Shown here: positions 34,026 to 41,897 of the stretch, one piece after another
Numbering within the stretch: position 1 is the stretch's first letter
Layout of the letters: every line of letters begins with the position of its first letter
NCBI RefSeq assembly: GCF_014204525.1
Contig: NZ_JACHLP010000003.1
Location: 186,001 to 250,000, forward strand
DNA length: 64,000 bases
Direction of reading: 5' to 3'
Origin: Roseateles oligotrophus
Lineage (GTDB): Bacteria > Pseudomonadota > Gammaproteobacteria > Burkholderiales > Burkholderiaceae_C
The notes under the pieces: model-generated
The model's database searches: none
Told to the model about the DNA's origin: nothing
Seen by the model: only the letters and a program-made list of their open reading frames with translations
Translations under genes and position numbers: made by a program

Positions 34026-35258
34026 GTGGCGGCACGTAAGAACATCTGGCTCTCGCCCGTTGAAATTGAAGCCATGCCTGCCGTTAATCGTTGCTATCTG
34101 GACAGCTATCTAAGCGACCTCTGCGTGGGCCTCGGCCGATCCACACGAGCCGAAGCATTGCGCGCGTATTGCTCCAAACTGGCGGCGAAGATGTCGCCAA
34201 ACCTGTATTTCTGGACTGATTCCAACGAAAGTACCGCACGGAGTCAGGCCATGCACCATTTCGTTGCAAATGCTCAGTGGTCGGAGTCCGCCTTGCTCGA
34301 GCGGGCTTGGCGTAATCTGCGCGGCCAGCTGTCCGACCGCATTAGGTATCTGTCACTCGATTGCGTTGGGATCAGGCGAGGGGGCTCGCATTGCGTCGGC
34401 GTTGCCAGACAATATGCATCCCACGCCGGCAGACACGATAACTGCCAGGTGGCTATCACCCTGTCACTGGTGCTGGACGATGATGTCGTCCCCATGAACT
34501 GTGGGCTCTATCTCCCTCGGGAATGGATGGAAGCTTCCAGTCGACTGGCCCGTGTAGGCGTTCCTGCGGACGTGTGCTATGCCACCCGTTCTCAGTTGGC
34601 GACCAGCCGCTTGTGTGAACTTCTCAATCAGGGAGTGCCCGCACGCACCGTCATCGCGGATGAATGTCTCGGCGATGACGAAGCGTTTCGGCAAGCGCTT
34701 GATGCGATAGGCGCCACCTACACCGTGGCGGTCAGTGCTTCAACACAGGTGCGCAAAGATTCGAGTGCACTGCTGGCCGTCAGTGATCTCGCATGCTCAC
34801 TGCCGCACGAGCGAATCTTCCTGATGGGAACGAAGGACCGCTCCGGACGCATGGGCATCGGGAAGTTCGCGATGGTCAGGGTGAGGCCAGTGGAAGTCGC
34901 TGGGAACGATAATCGGTGGCTCATCGTGAGGTGGGATGCGGGGGGGCGCTCACCCAGGTCTTACGCATTGTCGTCCTTGCCGGCGGACGCGTCGCCCCGG
35001 GAGCTCGTCCAATCCATTCGCCCTCACTCCGATCGGGAGGAGGATGCCTCCATGCTGCTCGAGAGGCTGAACCTGCCCGAATATGACGGACGCAGCTGGC
35101 GAGGTTTTCACCATCATGTTGCGCTAGCCATGGCGACGTACGCATTTCTCGCCGCTTCGAGGTGCCGTGATTCGCAAAATCGCCGTGTGATGGAGCACAG
35201 CGGCTTGCATCATTTGCTGCGCGACGAGCACGGAACTACAGCGTTGGCCAGCCACTGA
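34026..35258 (+). CDS. IS701-family transposase-like protein with altered catalytic motifs
   Basis: A 410-residue protein, GTG start at 34026 (ATG 34074 possible). The IS701 core is evident: CVGVARQYASHAGRHDNCQV, then VPMNCGLYLPREWM, and RSWRGFHHHVALAMATYAFL near the end. Compared with typical members as I recall them, the first acidic motif (usually DDTG) reads LDCVG and the last (usually FEGRSWRG) reads YDGRSWRG, so two catalytic motifs differ. The middle motif VIADECLGDD keeps Asp. No flanking inverted repeats were found, and the 3' end overlaps the IS1595 transposase. It may be a decayed IS or a domesticated protein. Confidence 0.78.
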   Translation: MAARKNIWLSPVEIEAMPAVNRCYLDSYLSDLCVGLGRSTRAEALRAYCSKLAAKMSPNLYFWTDSNESTARSQAMHHFVANAQWSESALLERAWRNLRGQLSDRIRYLSLDCVGIRRGGSHCVGVARQYASHAGRHDNCQVAITLSLVLDDDVVPMNCGLYLPREWMEASSRLARVGVPADVCYATRSQLATSRLCELLNQGVPARTVIADECLGDDEAFRQALDAIGATYTVAVSASTQVRKDSSALLAVSDLACSLPHERIFLMGTKDRSGRMGIGKFAMVRVRPVEVAGNDNRWLIVRWDAGGRSPRSYALSSLPADASPRELVQSIRPHSDREEDASMLLERLNLPEYDGRSWRGFHHHVALAMATYAFLAASRCRDSQNRRVMEHSGLHHLLRDEHGTTALASH

Positions 35259-36337
35259 CCGACGGGGGCGCGCCACGCAGCTCCCGCTGGCAACGTGACC
35301 AATTCCCGCGGCGTTCGTCCGAGGCTGAGCGCCTTCGTCTGATCCCCAGCCCAACGCTTCCATTGCTTTCGCGTTCTTGATTTGAAACCTGCCTCAGCTT
35401 GATTCCTGATGTCCCGTTTGGTGATTGCTTTGGTACGTGCCACATCCACGATAAGGTTGGCGAGTAAGCCTCGCAGGTCAAAGCGTCGATTGAACCGGTA
35501 GGCAAAGGCTGCAAGGTAATGGCCACCGTACTTGCGGTAGCTCAACGCATGGAAGGCGCCAGCCAATGTGGTCTTGAGGTTGCCCAGCATGGTGTTGACC
35601 CACATGAAGTCAGGCAGGTCACGCGGCTTGAGGCCGCCGACGACTTTGGGGTGGTGGACGCAGCCAGCATCAACCACCGCCGCGAAGCACGCGAGTCCAT
35701 CGCTAACCACCAAGCTGCCCGGCACCAGACTGGCCTTGGCCCAGTTGGCAATGGCTTGATTGGAGAAGGCGCTGACCAAGCTGAGCTTAAGAAATTTTGG
35801 ATAGCCCTTGGCATCGACCGACACGGCGGCCACGAAGGGCACCTTGTTCTCGGAGCCTCGACCGGGCTTGCCGCCGGAGCGCTCGCCACCCAGGTAGGCA
35901 TCGTCCAACTGCACAACGCCGCCCAAGGGATGACTACCATCCTGCTGTGCCATGGCGCTGTTGATGCGCTGGTGCAGCAACCAGGCCGTGGGGTAGCTCA
36001 CGCCCAGTTGGCGCTTGAGCGCCAGGGCTGACAACCCGGTCTTGGCTTGGCTGATCAGATAGATGGCAAGAAACCAGGTCGTCAGTGGCAACTTGGTGTG
36101 CTCCATCAAGGTACCGGCAGTCAGCGAAGTCTGATGCCGGCAAGCTTGGCACTGAAACAACTTGCGAGCCCCGTGGCCGACAACATAGTGCTCAGCCACT
36201 GCACATCGCGGGCAACGAAATCCATCAGGCCAGCGCGCCAAGGTCAAAGCGTGTGAGCACTGTGCTTCGGCGCCGAACCTGCTGAGGAACTCTGGGATCG
36301 ACATGCCGGGTTGGAACTGGATTTGGTGGCTGGACAT
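35210..36337 (-). CDS. IS1595-family transposase
   Basis: A 375-residue protein from ATG 36337. The N-terminus has the family zinc-ribbon (CPRCAVAEHYVVGHG, then QCQACRHQTSLTAGTLME). The ISXO2-like DDE(N) domain follows: VVQLDDAYLGGERSGGKPGR, SLVVSDGLACF, and the closing GHYLAAFAYRFNRRFDLRGL. The last ~15 codons overlap the IS701-like gene, so the frame may read out of the element into flanking DNA. I could not define its terminal repeats. Confidence 0.9.
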   Translation of the reverse strand: MSSHQIQFQPGMSIPEFLSRFGAEAQCSHALTLARWPDGFRCPRCAVAEHYVVGHGARKLFQCQACRHQTSLTAGTLMEHTKLPLTTWFLAIYLISQAKTGLSALALKRQLGVSYPTAWLLHQRINSAMAQQDGSHPLGGVVQLDDAYLGGERSGGKPGRGSENKVPFVAAVSVDAKGYPKFLKLSLVSAFSNQAIANWAKASLVPGSLVVSDGLACFAAVVDAGCVHHPKVVGGLKPRDLPDFMWVNTMLGNLKTTLAGAFHALSYRKYGGHYLAAFAYRFNRRFDLRGLLANLIVDVARTKAITKRDIRNQAEAGFKSRTRKQWKRWAGDQTKALSLGRTPRELVTLPAGAAWRAPVGQWLANAVVPCSSRSK

Positions 36338-36547
36338 GGGCAAACTCCTTGTTCGAAGTCCCCACGTTATGACCTCACTGGCTCAGGAGATGAGCCTGCT
36401 GAGGCAGGTTTCCAATCAGGTTCGCGTTTGCCAGATTCGCCGCTGTATTGCAGCGGCGGCAGGGGAACGTTCGAGCGCCACGGCGCTCAGAGGTTTGATT
36501 TCCTCGATTCCAAGGTCAGCGTGATCCGAGCGGGACAACGGCGCTAG

Positions 36548-37726
36548 GGATGGTCTGCACAAAGCACAGTCAGTTGCGCTCGATGCAGTTTGAAGGAGCC
36601 TCGTGAAGCCCGCGACGCCATCGCGGGTTGCGCCATCGCGAATTTCGGGGCCAGCGGGCCACCGATTTGGCAGATTTCGCGCTTTGCAGGCGCACTCATG
36701 CCTGCACCCCGCCCAGTTGGCGACGTGCCATCCACAGGTTGGACAGCGCGAACAGCGTATGCAACTGCGCCGTGTTCTTCGCCAGCCCGCGATAGCGCAC
36801 CTTGACGTGGCCGAACTGGCGCTTGATCACGCGGAACGGGTGCTCCACCTTGGCCCGGATGCTGGCCTTGAGTTTCTCCAACGCATCGATCAATCGGTTC
36901 GACTCCCGACTCTTGTCCAGCGCCCGGCGCTTGCCCGGGCGCATCGCAATGTTCCAGCGCACATCCGGCCGGGCATCGGGCCGCTTGGCTGCGCCCTGGT
37001 AGCCGGCATCTCCAAAGGCTTCGGCTTCTTCGCCATGCAGCAGTGCGTTGGCTTCGAGCACATCGTTGACGCTACCGGCCGTGCCCCGCACCGTGTGCAC
37101 CAGACCCGACTCAGCATCCACGCCAATGTGGGCCTTCATGCCGAAGTACCACTGGCTGCCCTTCTTGCTCTGCATCATCTCCGGGTCACGCTCGCCCTCA
37201 GCGTTCTTGGTCGAACTGGGTGCTGCGATCAGCGTTGCGTCCACCACCGTGCCCGCCCGCAGCATCAGGCCCTTGGCTTGCAGCAAGTCGTTGATCGTCT
37301 GAAGGAGCTTGGGTGCCAGCTTGTGCTTCTCCAGCACGCGGCGGAAGCGCAGGATCGTCGTCTCGTCTGGCACGCGCTCATCCCAGCCGCCCAGACCGGC
37401 GAAGTCCCGGAACAGCGCCATGTCGTGCAGTGCTTCTTCCATCGCCGGATCGCTCAGGTTGAACCACTGCTGCATGAAGTGAATCCGCAGCATCACGTCC
37501 ACCGCAAACGGCGGCCGGCCACGCCGGCCCTCGGGCATGAACGGACAGATCAAGGCGACCAGCTCCGACCACGGCACCACGCGATCCATCTCTTCGAGGA
37601 ACACGCGCCGGCGCGTACGCTTGCTCGACTGCCCAAGCCCCAAACTCGTCTGCTTCATGCCGGCCATCGTCTCAGCTGTTCGGCCTGCGCGGTAGCTGAT
37701 TTGCCCGGGGGTTATGCAGACCTTCC
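36548..37726. mobile_element. Complete IS5-family element with CTAG target repeats
   Basis: The ends GGATGGTCTGCA (36548 onward) and, reversed, GGAAGGTCTGCA (37726 inward) are near-perfect inverted repeats. Both are flanked by the 4-bp direct repeat CTAG (36544-36547 and 37727-37730), the usual IS5 target size. At 1179 bp with an intact transposase, it looks recent and possibly active. It lies 245 bp upstream of the peptide gene of the biosynthetic operon. Confidence 0.92.
36696..37667 (-). CDS. IS5-family transposase
   Basis: A 323-residue transposase with the normal IS5 layout: N-terminal VFLEEMDRVVPWSELVALIC and PFAVDVMLRIHFMQQWFNLS, the DDE domain with AGTVVDATLIAAPSSTKN (Asp), EAFGDAGYQGAA (Asp) and the C-terminal AKVEHPFRVIKRQFGHVKVR (Glu). 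It is full length and fills the element at 36548-37726. Confidence 0.93.
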   Translation of the reverse strand: MAGMKQTSLGLGQSSKRTRRRVFLEEMDRVVPWSELVALICPFMPEGRRGRPPFAVDVMLRIHFMQQWFNLSDPAMEEALHDMALFRDFAGLGGWDERVPDETTILRFRRVLEKHKLAPKLLQTINDLLQAKGLMLRAGTVVDATLIAAPSSTKNAEGERDPEMMQSKKGSQWYFGMKAHIGVDAESGLVHTVRGTAGSVNDVLEANALLHGEEAEAFGDAGYQGAAKRPDARPDVRWNIAMRPGKRRALDKSRESNRLIDALEKLKASIRAKVEHPFRVIKRQFGHVKVRYRGLAKNTAQLHTLFALSNLWMARRQLGGVQA

Positions 37727-37971
37727 CTAGGCGCCTGAGTCACGAATGCCATTTCGCTGAAGGGTTATTGAGTGAATGGCTCCACCAGTCGGTCAGCGTG
37801 ACAGATCGATTCTCCGTAAATGACATGTTGATCGCCATACTTGACAGAACACCCCCCAAATTCGAATGCAAGGCTAGATTAGGTGCTTACCCGCAATGGT
37901 CCTTGCCCCTCCCCGTCGTAATAATCATTTGTCCGGGGCGTTTCCCGGGCATCAACCTCGAAAGGAAAATC
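37727..37971 (+). promoter_or_regulatory. Leader region of the peptide gene and main operon
   Basis: The 245 bp between the IS5 end and the peptide ATG are AT-richer than the flanks and should contain the operon promoter. TTGACAG half-sites resembling the right half of the lux boxes occur here (near 37850), but without a CTG at the proper distance. The end of the leader holds a GAAAGGAAAA ribosome binding site just before the ATG at 37972. No protein gene is convincing here. Confidence 0.4.
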
Positions 37972-38061
37972 ATGCTGATCAAAAAGCAAAACCTCGCCGC
38001 AAAGCAATTCACCGAGAAGAAGGTGTACGTTCCTCCGGTTGACGGCACGGGTAACAACTAA
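37972..38061 (+). CDS. 29-residue peptide, candidate precursor peptide of the cluster
   Basis: An ATG 3 bp after AAGGAAA-type ribosome binding sequence opens MLIKKQNLAAKQFTEKK, followed by VYVPPVDGTGNN and tandem TAA stops (38059-38064). It is short, basic at the N-terminus and Gly/Asn-rich at the C-terminus, with no cysteine and no membrane segment. A strong intrinsic terminator starts 6 bp after the stop, so the peptide message can be made in excess over the enzymes downstream. This layout is common for RiPP precursor peptides and PqqA-like scaffolds. I know of no named family for the sequence. A leader peptide for attenuation is less likely because no regulatory codon run is present. Confidence 0.75.
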   Translation: MLIKKQNLAAKQFTEKKVYVPPVDGTGNN

Positions 38062-38067
38062 TAAATA

Positions 38068-38102
38068 AACCCGCGCCGGCTCAACTCGGTGCGGGTTTTT
38101 TT
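38068..38102 (+). terminator. Intrinsic terminator after the peptide gene
   Basis: AACCCGCGCCG (38068-38078) pairs with CGGTGCGGGTT (38087-38097) to give an 11-bp stem with one G-U pair and an 8-base loop, followed by a T run. Because the next gene begins at 38134 without an obvious separate promoter, partial read-through would set a high peptide-to-enzyme ratio. Confidence 0.87.
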
Positions 38103-38133
38103 GCCATCCGCCTTTTTGCTAGATCGATCAGTC

Positions 38134-40104
38134 ATGACTTCAGCGAATCAAGCGCAGCTGCGAACCCGGTTCACCAACGCACTCTATGACAAGTCCCGGA
38201 ATGCAATCTTCGCAGTCGACGACAAAGGATTGGTTTACCGGATGGATTCCGAACTTCGCCTGGTTTCAAAGTCCGCCAACACTTTGCACGGTGTCGCGCT
38301 TCATGGCATGTGTGACGACGACTTGTTCATATACACCCGCGACGTCGCCGGAAATGTCGTGCGCTGGTGTAAAAACACGCTCAATCCCCTGAACTTCCTG
38401 CTTTCGGGCTACCTTTCCGATTCAGCCCAGGAACATCTCCCGCCAGTCCCCTCACCGTCACATGCGATCGCATGCACGGAGGATCTACTGGTAGTGTGCA
38501 ACGCGCGGGGATGTTTGAGTGCACTGTCCCGCAAGGAGATGACCTATCAATGGGCGGCAGATGTGTCGTCACGTGCGTTTCTCGAGCATGTGAGCGTCGA
38601 TCCAAGCCATGCCGACGGGTCATTACTCGTCATTGACGTCACCGGCACCCTTTTTCGCTTCAATACGGTCACGCAAGCCGCGAAGCCGCTCCTGGAACTC
38701 CGCTCCGGCGTCAGTCATTCCCTGCGTTATGACAGCCGATTTGACCGATATTGGATCACCAGCGACGTTGGCGGGGGAATCACGCTGTTCAGTGAAGAGC
38801 CCGCCAGAACCACGCATATTCGGTTCACGAACGACGATGTCGAGGAAATTGTCCTGACCTCCGACGCCTCCACCGGCTATGTGGCCTGCTTCGACCACCA
38901 CATATATGTCTTCGAGAATGATCTGGTTCCACGCTTGACCGGTCGGATCGGTCCCTTCAAGTTTCAAGTGAACCATCTGAAGCCTATGGACGATCAGCGC
39001 CTGCTGGCCCTGCTCGAATCAGGTGAGCTCTACATCATTGATAGTGCGAGTGGAACCGTGGCGGCGGCAGCCGGTGGTACCACCACCTATTGGGACTTTC
39101 TCCTTGACCACCATTCGCTCAGCGCATTCTCCGAGAGCGGCATTGTCGACCGGTATCGATTGGTGAGCCAATTCAAGGATTTTGCCTTCGTCTACGAGGA
39201 CGAAATCCACGTTTCAGGCACCGAGACCCGCATGCGGATGGGGGCTCGCCTCGGTCGCGATTACTTCAGCATCTGCACCGACGGAAGCGCCTTGCGGTTT
39301 GACGAAACCGGCTTGGTGCGGTGGAAGGTTCGTATCGACGGCATTCTCCGCGATGTCTCGGTCACGCCTGCTCAAGATCGCGTGGTCCTCTGCAGCGAAA
39401 CCGGCTGGCTGGTGGAGCTGGCAGCGGACACCGGCGAGGTGTTGTGGCGCTTCAAAAACAAGCGTCCGATCTGGTGTGTCCAGTATGTCGATGACGGGCG
39501 GACGGTCGTCTACGGTGAGCGCGAGCTTCGTCAGGAAGAGGCCGCCCGAACCCCCTCACGACTGGTGTTCTTCGACATACTAACCCAGGTGGTCGTGGGT
39601 CAGCTGCCGGATATGGGCAACCACAAGCGCCTGCGCCTGTGTGACGATCAGCGGCTCTTGGTTAGCGGCAATGGCAACAACGCGGTCCAGATCGTGGATA
39701 TCGGCAGCAGAACCGTACTGAACAAGTTCAAGGAATGGCAAATCAATACACCTGAAAATGCCGTTCTCCACGGTGATTTTGTTTATGTCGCCACCTACGG
39801 CTACCAACTTCTGACCTATTCCATCGAAACTGGCGAATTGCTGGACGGGCAGCACGTTCTTGAAGGCTATCCCGGAGGTCTGCAGCTCTGGCGAAATGAG
39901 GCCGGCGTGCCGTTTCTGCTGCTCTCCGTGCGAAATGCGCTGATGGCATTTTGCATCGCCTCGGGATCGCCCGAGCTTGTGGCCACCCGATATCTCTATG
40001 ATAGGTTTTATCGTGATAACCATGCACGCGTGAGAATGCAGAAGGAGCTGCAGGCGACCAACTGGGAACTCACCACCGCGCTCGAAGATCTTCAACCCGC
40101 TTAA
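38134..40104 (+). CDS. Beta-propeller repeat protein of the biosynthetic operon
   Basis: A 656-residue soluble protein from ATG 38134. It consists of many ~40-residue beta repeats ending in motifs such as GLVYRMDSELRLV, GTLFRFNTVT, GGGITLFSEE, GELYIIDSASG and GWLVELAADTGEVLWRFKNK, as in WD40- or quinoprotein-type propellers, probably two domains. No signal peptide or catalytic motif is visible. It is the first enzyme-sized gene after the peptide and terminator. A second propeller gene (ToxC type) lies at 43633. Propellers usually serve as scaffolds; a role in presenting the peptide or assembling the enzymes is inference. Confidence 0.85.
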   Translation: MTSANQAQLRTRFTNALYDKSRNAIFAVDDKGLVYRMDSELRLVSKSANTLHGVALHGMCDDDLFIYTRDVAGNVVRWCKNTLNPLNFLLSGYLSDSAQEHLPPVPSPSHAIACTEDLLVVCNARGCLSALSRKEMTYQWAADVSSRAFLEHVSVDPSHADGSLLVIDVTGTLFRFNTVTQAAKPLLELRSGVSHSLRYDSRFDRYWITSDVGGGITLFSEEPARTTHIRFTNDDVEEIVLTSDASTGYVACFDHHIYVFENDLVPRLTGRIGPFKFQVNHLKPMDDQRLLALLESGELYIIDSASGTVAAAAGGTTTYWDFLLDHHSLSAFSESGIVDRYRLVSQFKDFAFVYEDEIHVSGTETRMRMGARLGRDYFSICTDGSALRFDETGLVRWKVRIDGILRDVSVTPAQDRVVLCSETGWLVELAADTGEVLWRFKNKRPIWCVQYVDDGRTVVYGERELRQEEAARTPSRLVFFDILTQVVVGQLPDMGNHKRLRLCDDQRLLVSGNGNNAVQIVDIGSRTVLNKFKEWQINTPENAVLHGDFVYVATYGYQLLTYSIETGELLDGQHVLEGYPGGLQLWRNEAGVPFLLLSVRNALMAFCIASGSPELVATRYLYDRFYRDNHARVRMQKELQATNWELTTALEDLQPA

Positions 40105-40111
40105 GACCAAT

Positions 40112-40714
40112 ATGAATATCCTCATCATCTCGGGCAGTCCGCGCGTGGGCTCAAACTCGGAAAAAGTCGCCAAATATCTTGCCGGAGTTTTGGAGGGTCA
40201 AAGTGGCGTGGCCGCCGATATCCTGCAGCTACACGAAGGAGCGCCACGACCCTGGACCTCTTCGTTTTGGGATGCGAATTCGAACGAAGCCGTCGAGTGG
40301 AAAAAATTGTCCACTCGCCTGCAGTCAGCAGATGGCTTCGTGATCGTGAGTCCGGAATATGCGGGCATGGCGCCGCCCGGGCTCATGAACCTGATCCTCA
40401 AATGTGGAATACCCGAAACGGGTCATAAGCCAGCACTGCTTGTCGGGGTTTCTTCCGGCTCTGGGGGTGTATATCCGCTTGCCCAACTTCGGCAGTTTGG
40501 ATTCAAGAACAATTTTCTGTGCATGCTCCCCTTCAGTGTGATCGTTCGGAACGCCAATGACGCTTTGGGTGGGCACGAGAAATCTGAGCGATCCGATGCG
40601 GAACTCTCCGCGAGGTTGGGCCATGGATGCGCGTTGTTATGCGCCTATGCCCAGGCGCTTGCGCAGGTTCGAGCGAGCGAGATCAACTTTTCAAAATACC
40701 CCTATGGCCAATGA
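40112..40714 (+). CDS. NADPH-dependent FMN reductase family flavoprotein
   Basis: A 200-residue flavodoxin-like protein. The FMN phosphate loop is MNILIISGSPRVGSNSEKVA and the second flavin contact is SPEYAGMAPPGLMN near residue 80, followed by GVSSGSGG. Such enzymes reduce flavins or quinone-like substrates with NAD(P)H. It starts 7 bp after the propeller gene and is clearly in the operon. Azapteridines such as toxoflavin are redox-active flavin-like rings, so the substrate could be the product or an intermediate (inference). Confidence 0.9.
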   Translation: MNILIISGSPRVGSNSEKVAKYLAGVLEGQSGVAADILQLHEGAPRPWTSSFWDANSNEAVEWKKLSTRLQSADGFVIVSPEYAGMAPPGLMNLILKCGIPETGHKPALLVGVSSGSGGVYPLAQLRQFGFKNNFLCMLPFSVIVRNANDALGGHEKSERSDAELSARLGHGCALLCAYAQALAQVRASEINFSKYPYGQ

Positions 40715-40861
40715 TCCCAATCCAGGCAGTCGGCCCCCGTGGATCTCCGGTCCATGCATACGGTGTGCAGACATTCCGATCGCCAGGCGTTGGAGCTGCG
40801 AGTGTCAGCGCTCGCCGAAGCCGTCCAACCCTCCCACCTCGACATTCTCAAAGGTGCATCC

Positions 40862-41896
40862 ATGAATGAAGTTTCTGCCACTCCTGCAAGTCGGTTCTCT
40901 TCCATGGAGGACGATTTGCATCTCTTCGCGCTGCTTCGCTCGTCCGACGATCTCGGGCTGACCCACCAATTGATGCAAGCAGCTTCCAACTTGACTGAGC
41001 TCCAGACATCGCTGGGCACAAACGCTGGGACGCTGTCCCAGATTCTCGATGGCCTTCAGGGGTTCGGAGTGATCGGCCAACGGGCCGATGCCTATGAGAT
41101 CAACGAGGAATGGAAAGCGTATCTGGGGAGTGCCACACGCCATCATCAATCCGCAGGCGTGCGTCGCGGCCTGCAGGCTGTGGATCGCTGGCGTCGGTTG
41201 CCGGAGATTGCGAAAGACAAGCTGCAAGCCGCCGAGAAGAGCGCCGAATCCCAGATGTTTGGTTCGGGGATCCATCTGGAGCAGTATCTGCTGGCGGTCC
41301 GTGACGAAAATACCGAACATGCCCGCACCCTTGCCCATCAGCTGGCAGAACGCCTCCAGACGAGCGAAGGTCGGTTTCTTGATATGGCGGGCGGCCATGG
41401 GAAATATGCGTTCGAGCTGCTGAATCTGTGCCCGCACGCAATCGGTACCCTGGCAGACCTGCCTCAGACCTTGGCCGTCTTTGAGCGGCTCAGTGCCGAG
41501 GAACCCGCGCGCAACCGGCTACGCGCGATGGTCTGCGATGCAACTCGGGACGAGTTGCCTCAGCAAGCCTTCGACCTCATTTTGATGAATGACCTGCTTC
41601 ATTCATTTGACCGCCAAACGAAGGTCGAGGTTCTGCGACGCGTTGCACGGGGGCTTGCCCCAGGCGGCGTGCTCGTGGTGAGCAAGTTCGGCTATCAGGA
41701 TCCCGCTAAGGAAGTGGAGAACGCATTGTTCTCCTTGAGGCTGCATGTGAACTCTCACGGCGGATATCTGGAGAAGGATGGTGAGATGCCCGGCTTGTTC
41801 GAAGCGGCAGGTCTGAAGATTGATTCCGTGTTGCAGCTGGGCCCGAAGTTAAGCTACCTGCTGTCTGGGGTCACTGTCAGCCAAGAGGTGCATTGA
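40862..41896 (+). CDS. SAM-dependent methyltransferase, first of a tandem pair
   Basis: About 344 residues from ATG 40862 (earlier in-frame starts exist). The N-terminal ~110 residues look like the winged-helix dimerisation domain of class I O-methyltransferases. The SAM-binding motif is GRFLDMAGGHGKYAFELL near residue 168, then FDLILMNDLLHSFDRQTKVE and LAPGGVLVVSKFG. The gene overlaps in spacing with the next methyltransferase (stop 41896, start 41898). By analogy with ToxA, one or both would methylate the azapteridine ring nitrogens. The two differ from the short ToxA by the added dimerisation domain, as far as I recall ToxA. Confidence 0.88.
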   Translation: MNEVSATPASRFSSMEDDLHLFALLRSSDDLGLTHQLMQAASNLTELQTSLGTNAGTLSQILDGLQGFGVIGQRADAYEINEEWKAYLGSATRHHQSAGVRRGLQAVDRWRRLPEIAKDKLQAAEKSAESQMFGSGIHLEQYLLAVRDENTEHARTLAHQLAERLQTSEGRFLDMAGGHGKYAFELLNLCPHAIGTLADLPQTLAVFERLSAEEPARNRLRAMVCDATRDELPQQAFDLILMNDLLHSFDRQTKVEVLRRVARGLAPGGVLVVSKFGYQDPAKEVENALFSLRLHVNSHGGYLEKDGEMPGLFEAAGLKIDSVLQLGPKLSYLLSGVTVSQEVH

Positions 41897-41897
41897 G

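Noticed and set aside
36603..37730. Plus-strand frame opposite the IS5 transposase
   Set aside because: Complete IS5 transposase with DDE residues is on the other strand; the plus frame has no domain and spans the IS5 end.
37845..37865. Lux box upstream of the peptide gene
   Set aside because: A TTGACAG right half is present but no CTG lies 10 bp before it, so it does not meet the spacing of the two accepted boxes.
37972..38061. Peptide gene as a transcription-attenuation leader
   Set aside because: There is no run of codons for one amino acid, the terminator has no visible competing antiterminator, and the gene lacks an amino-acid pathway downstream.
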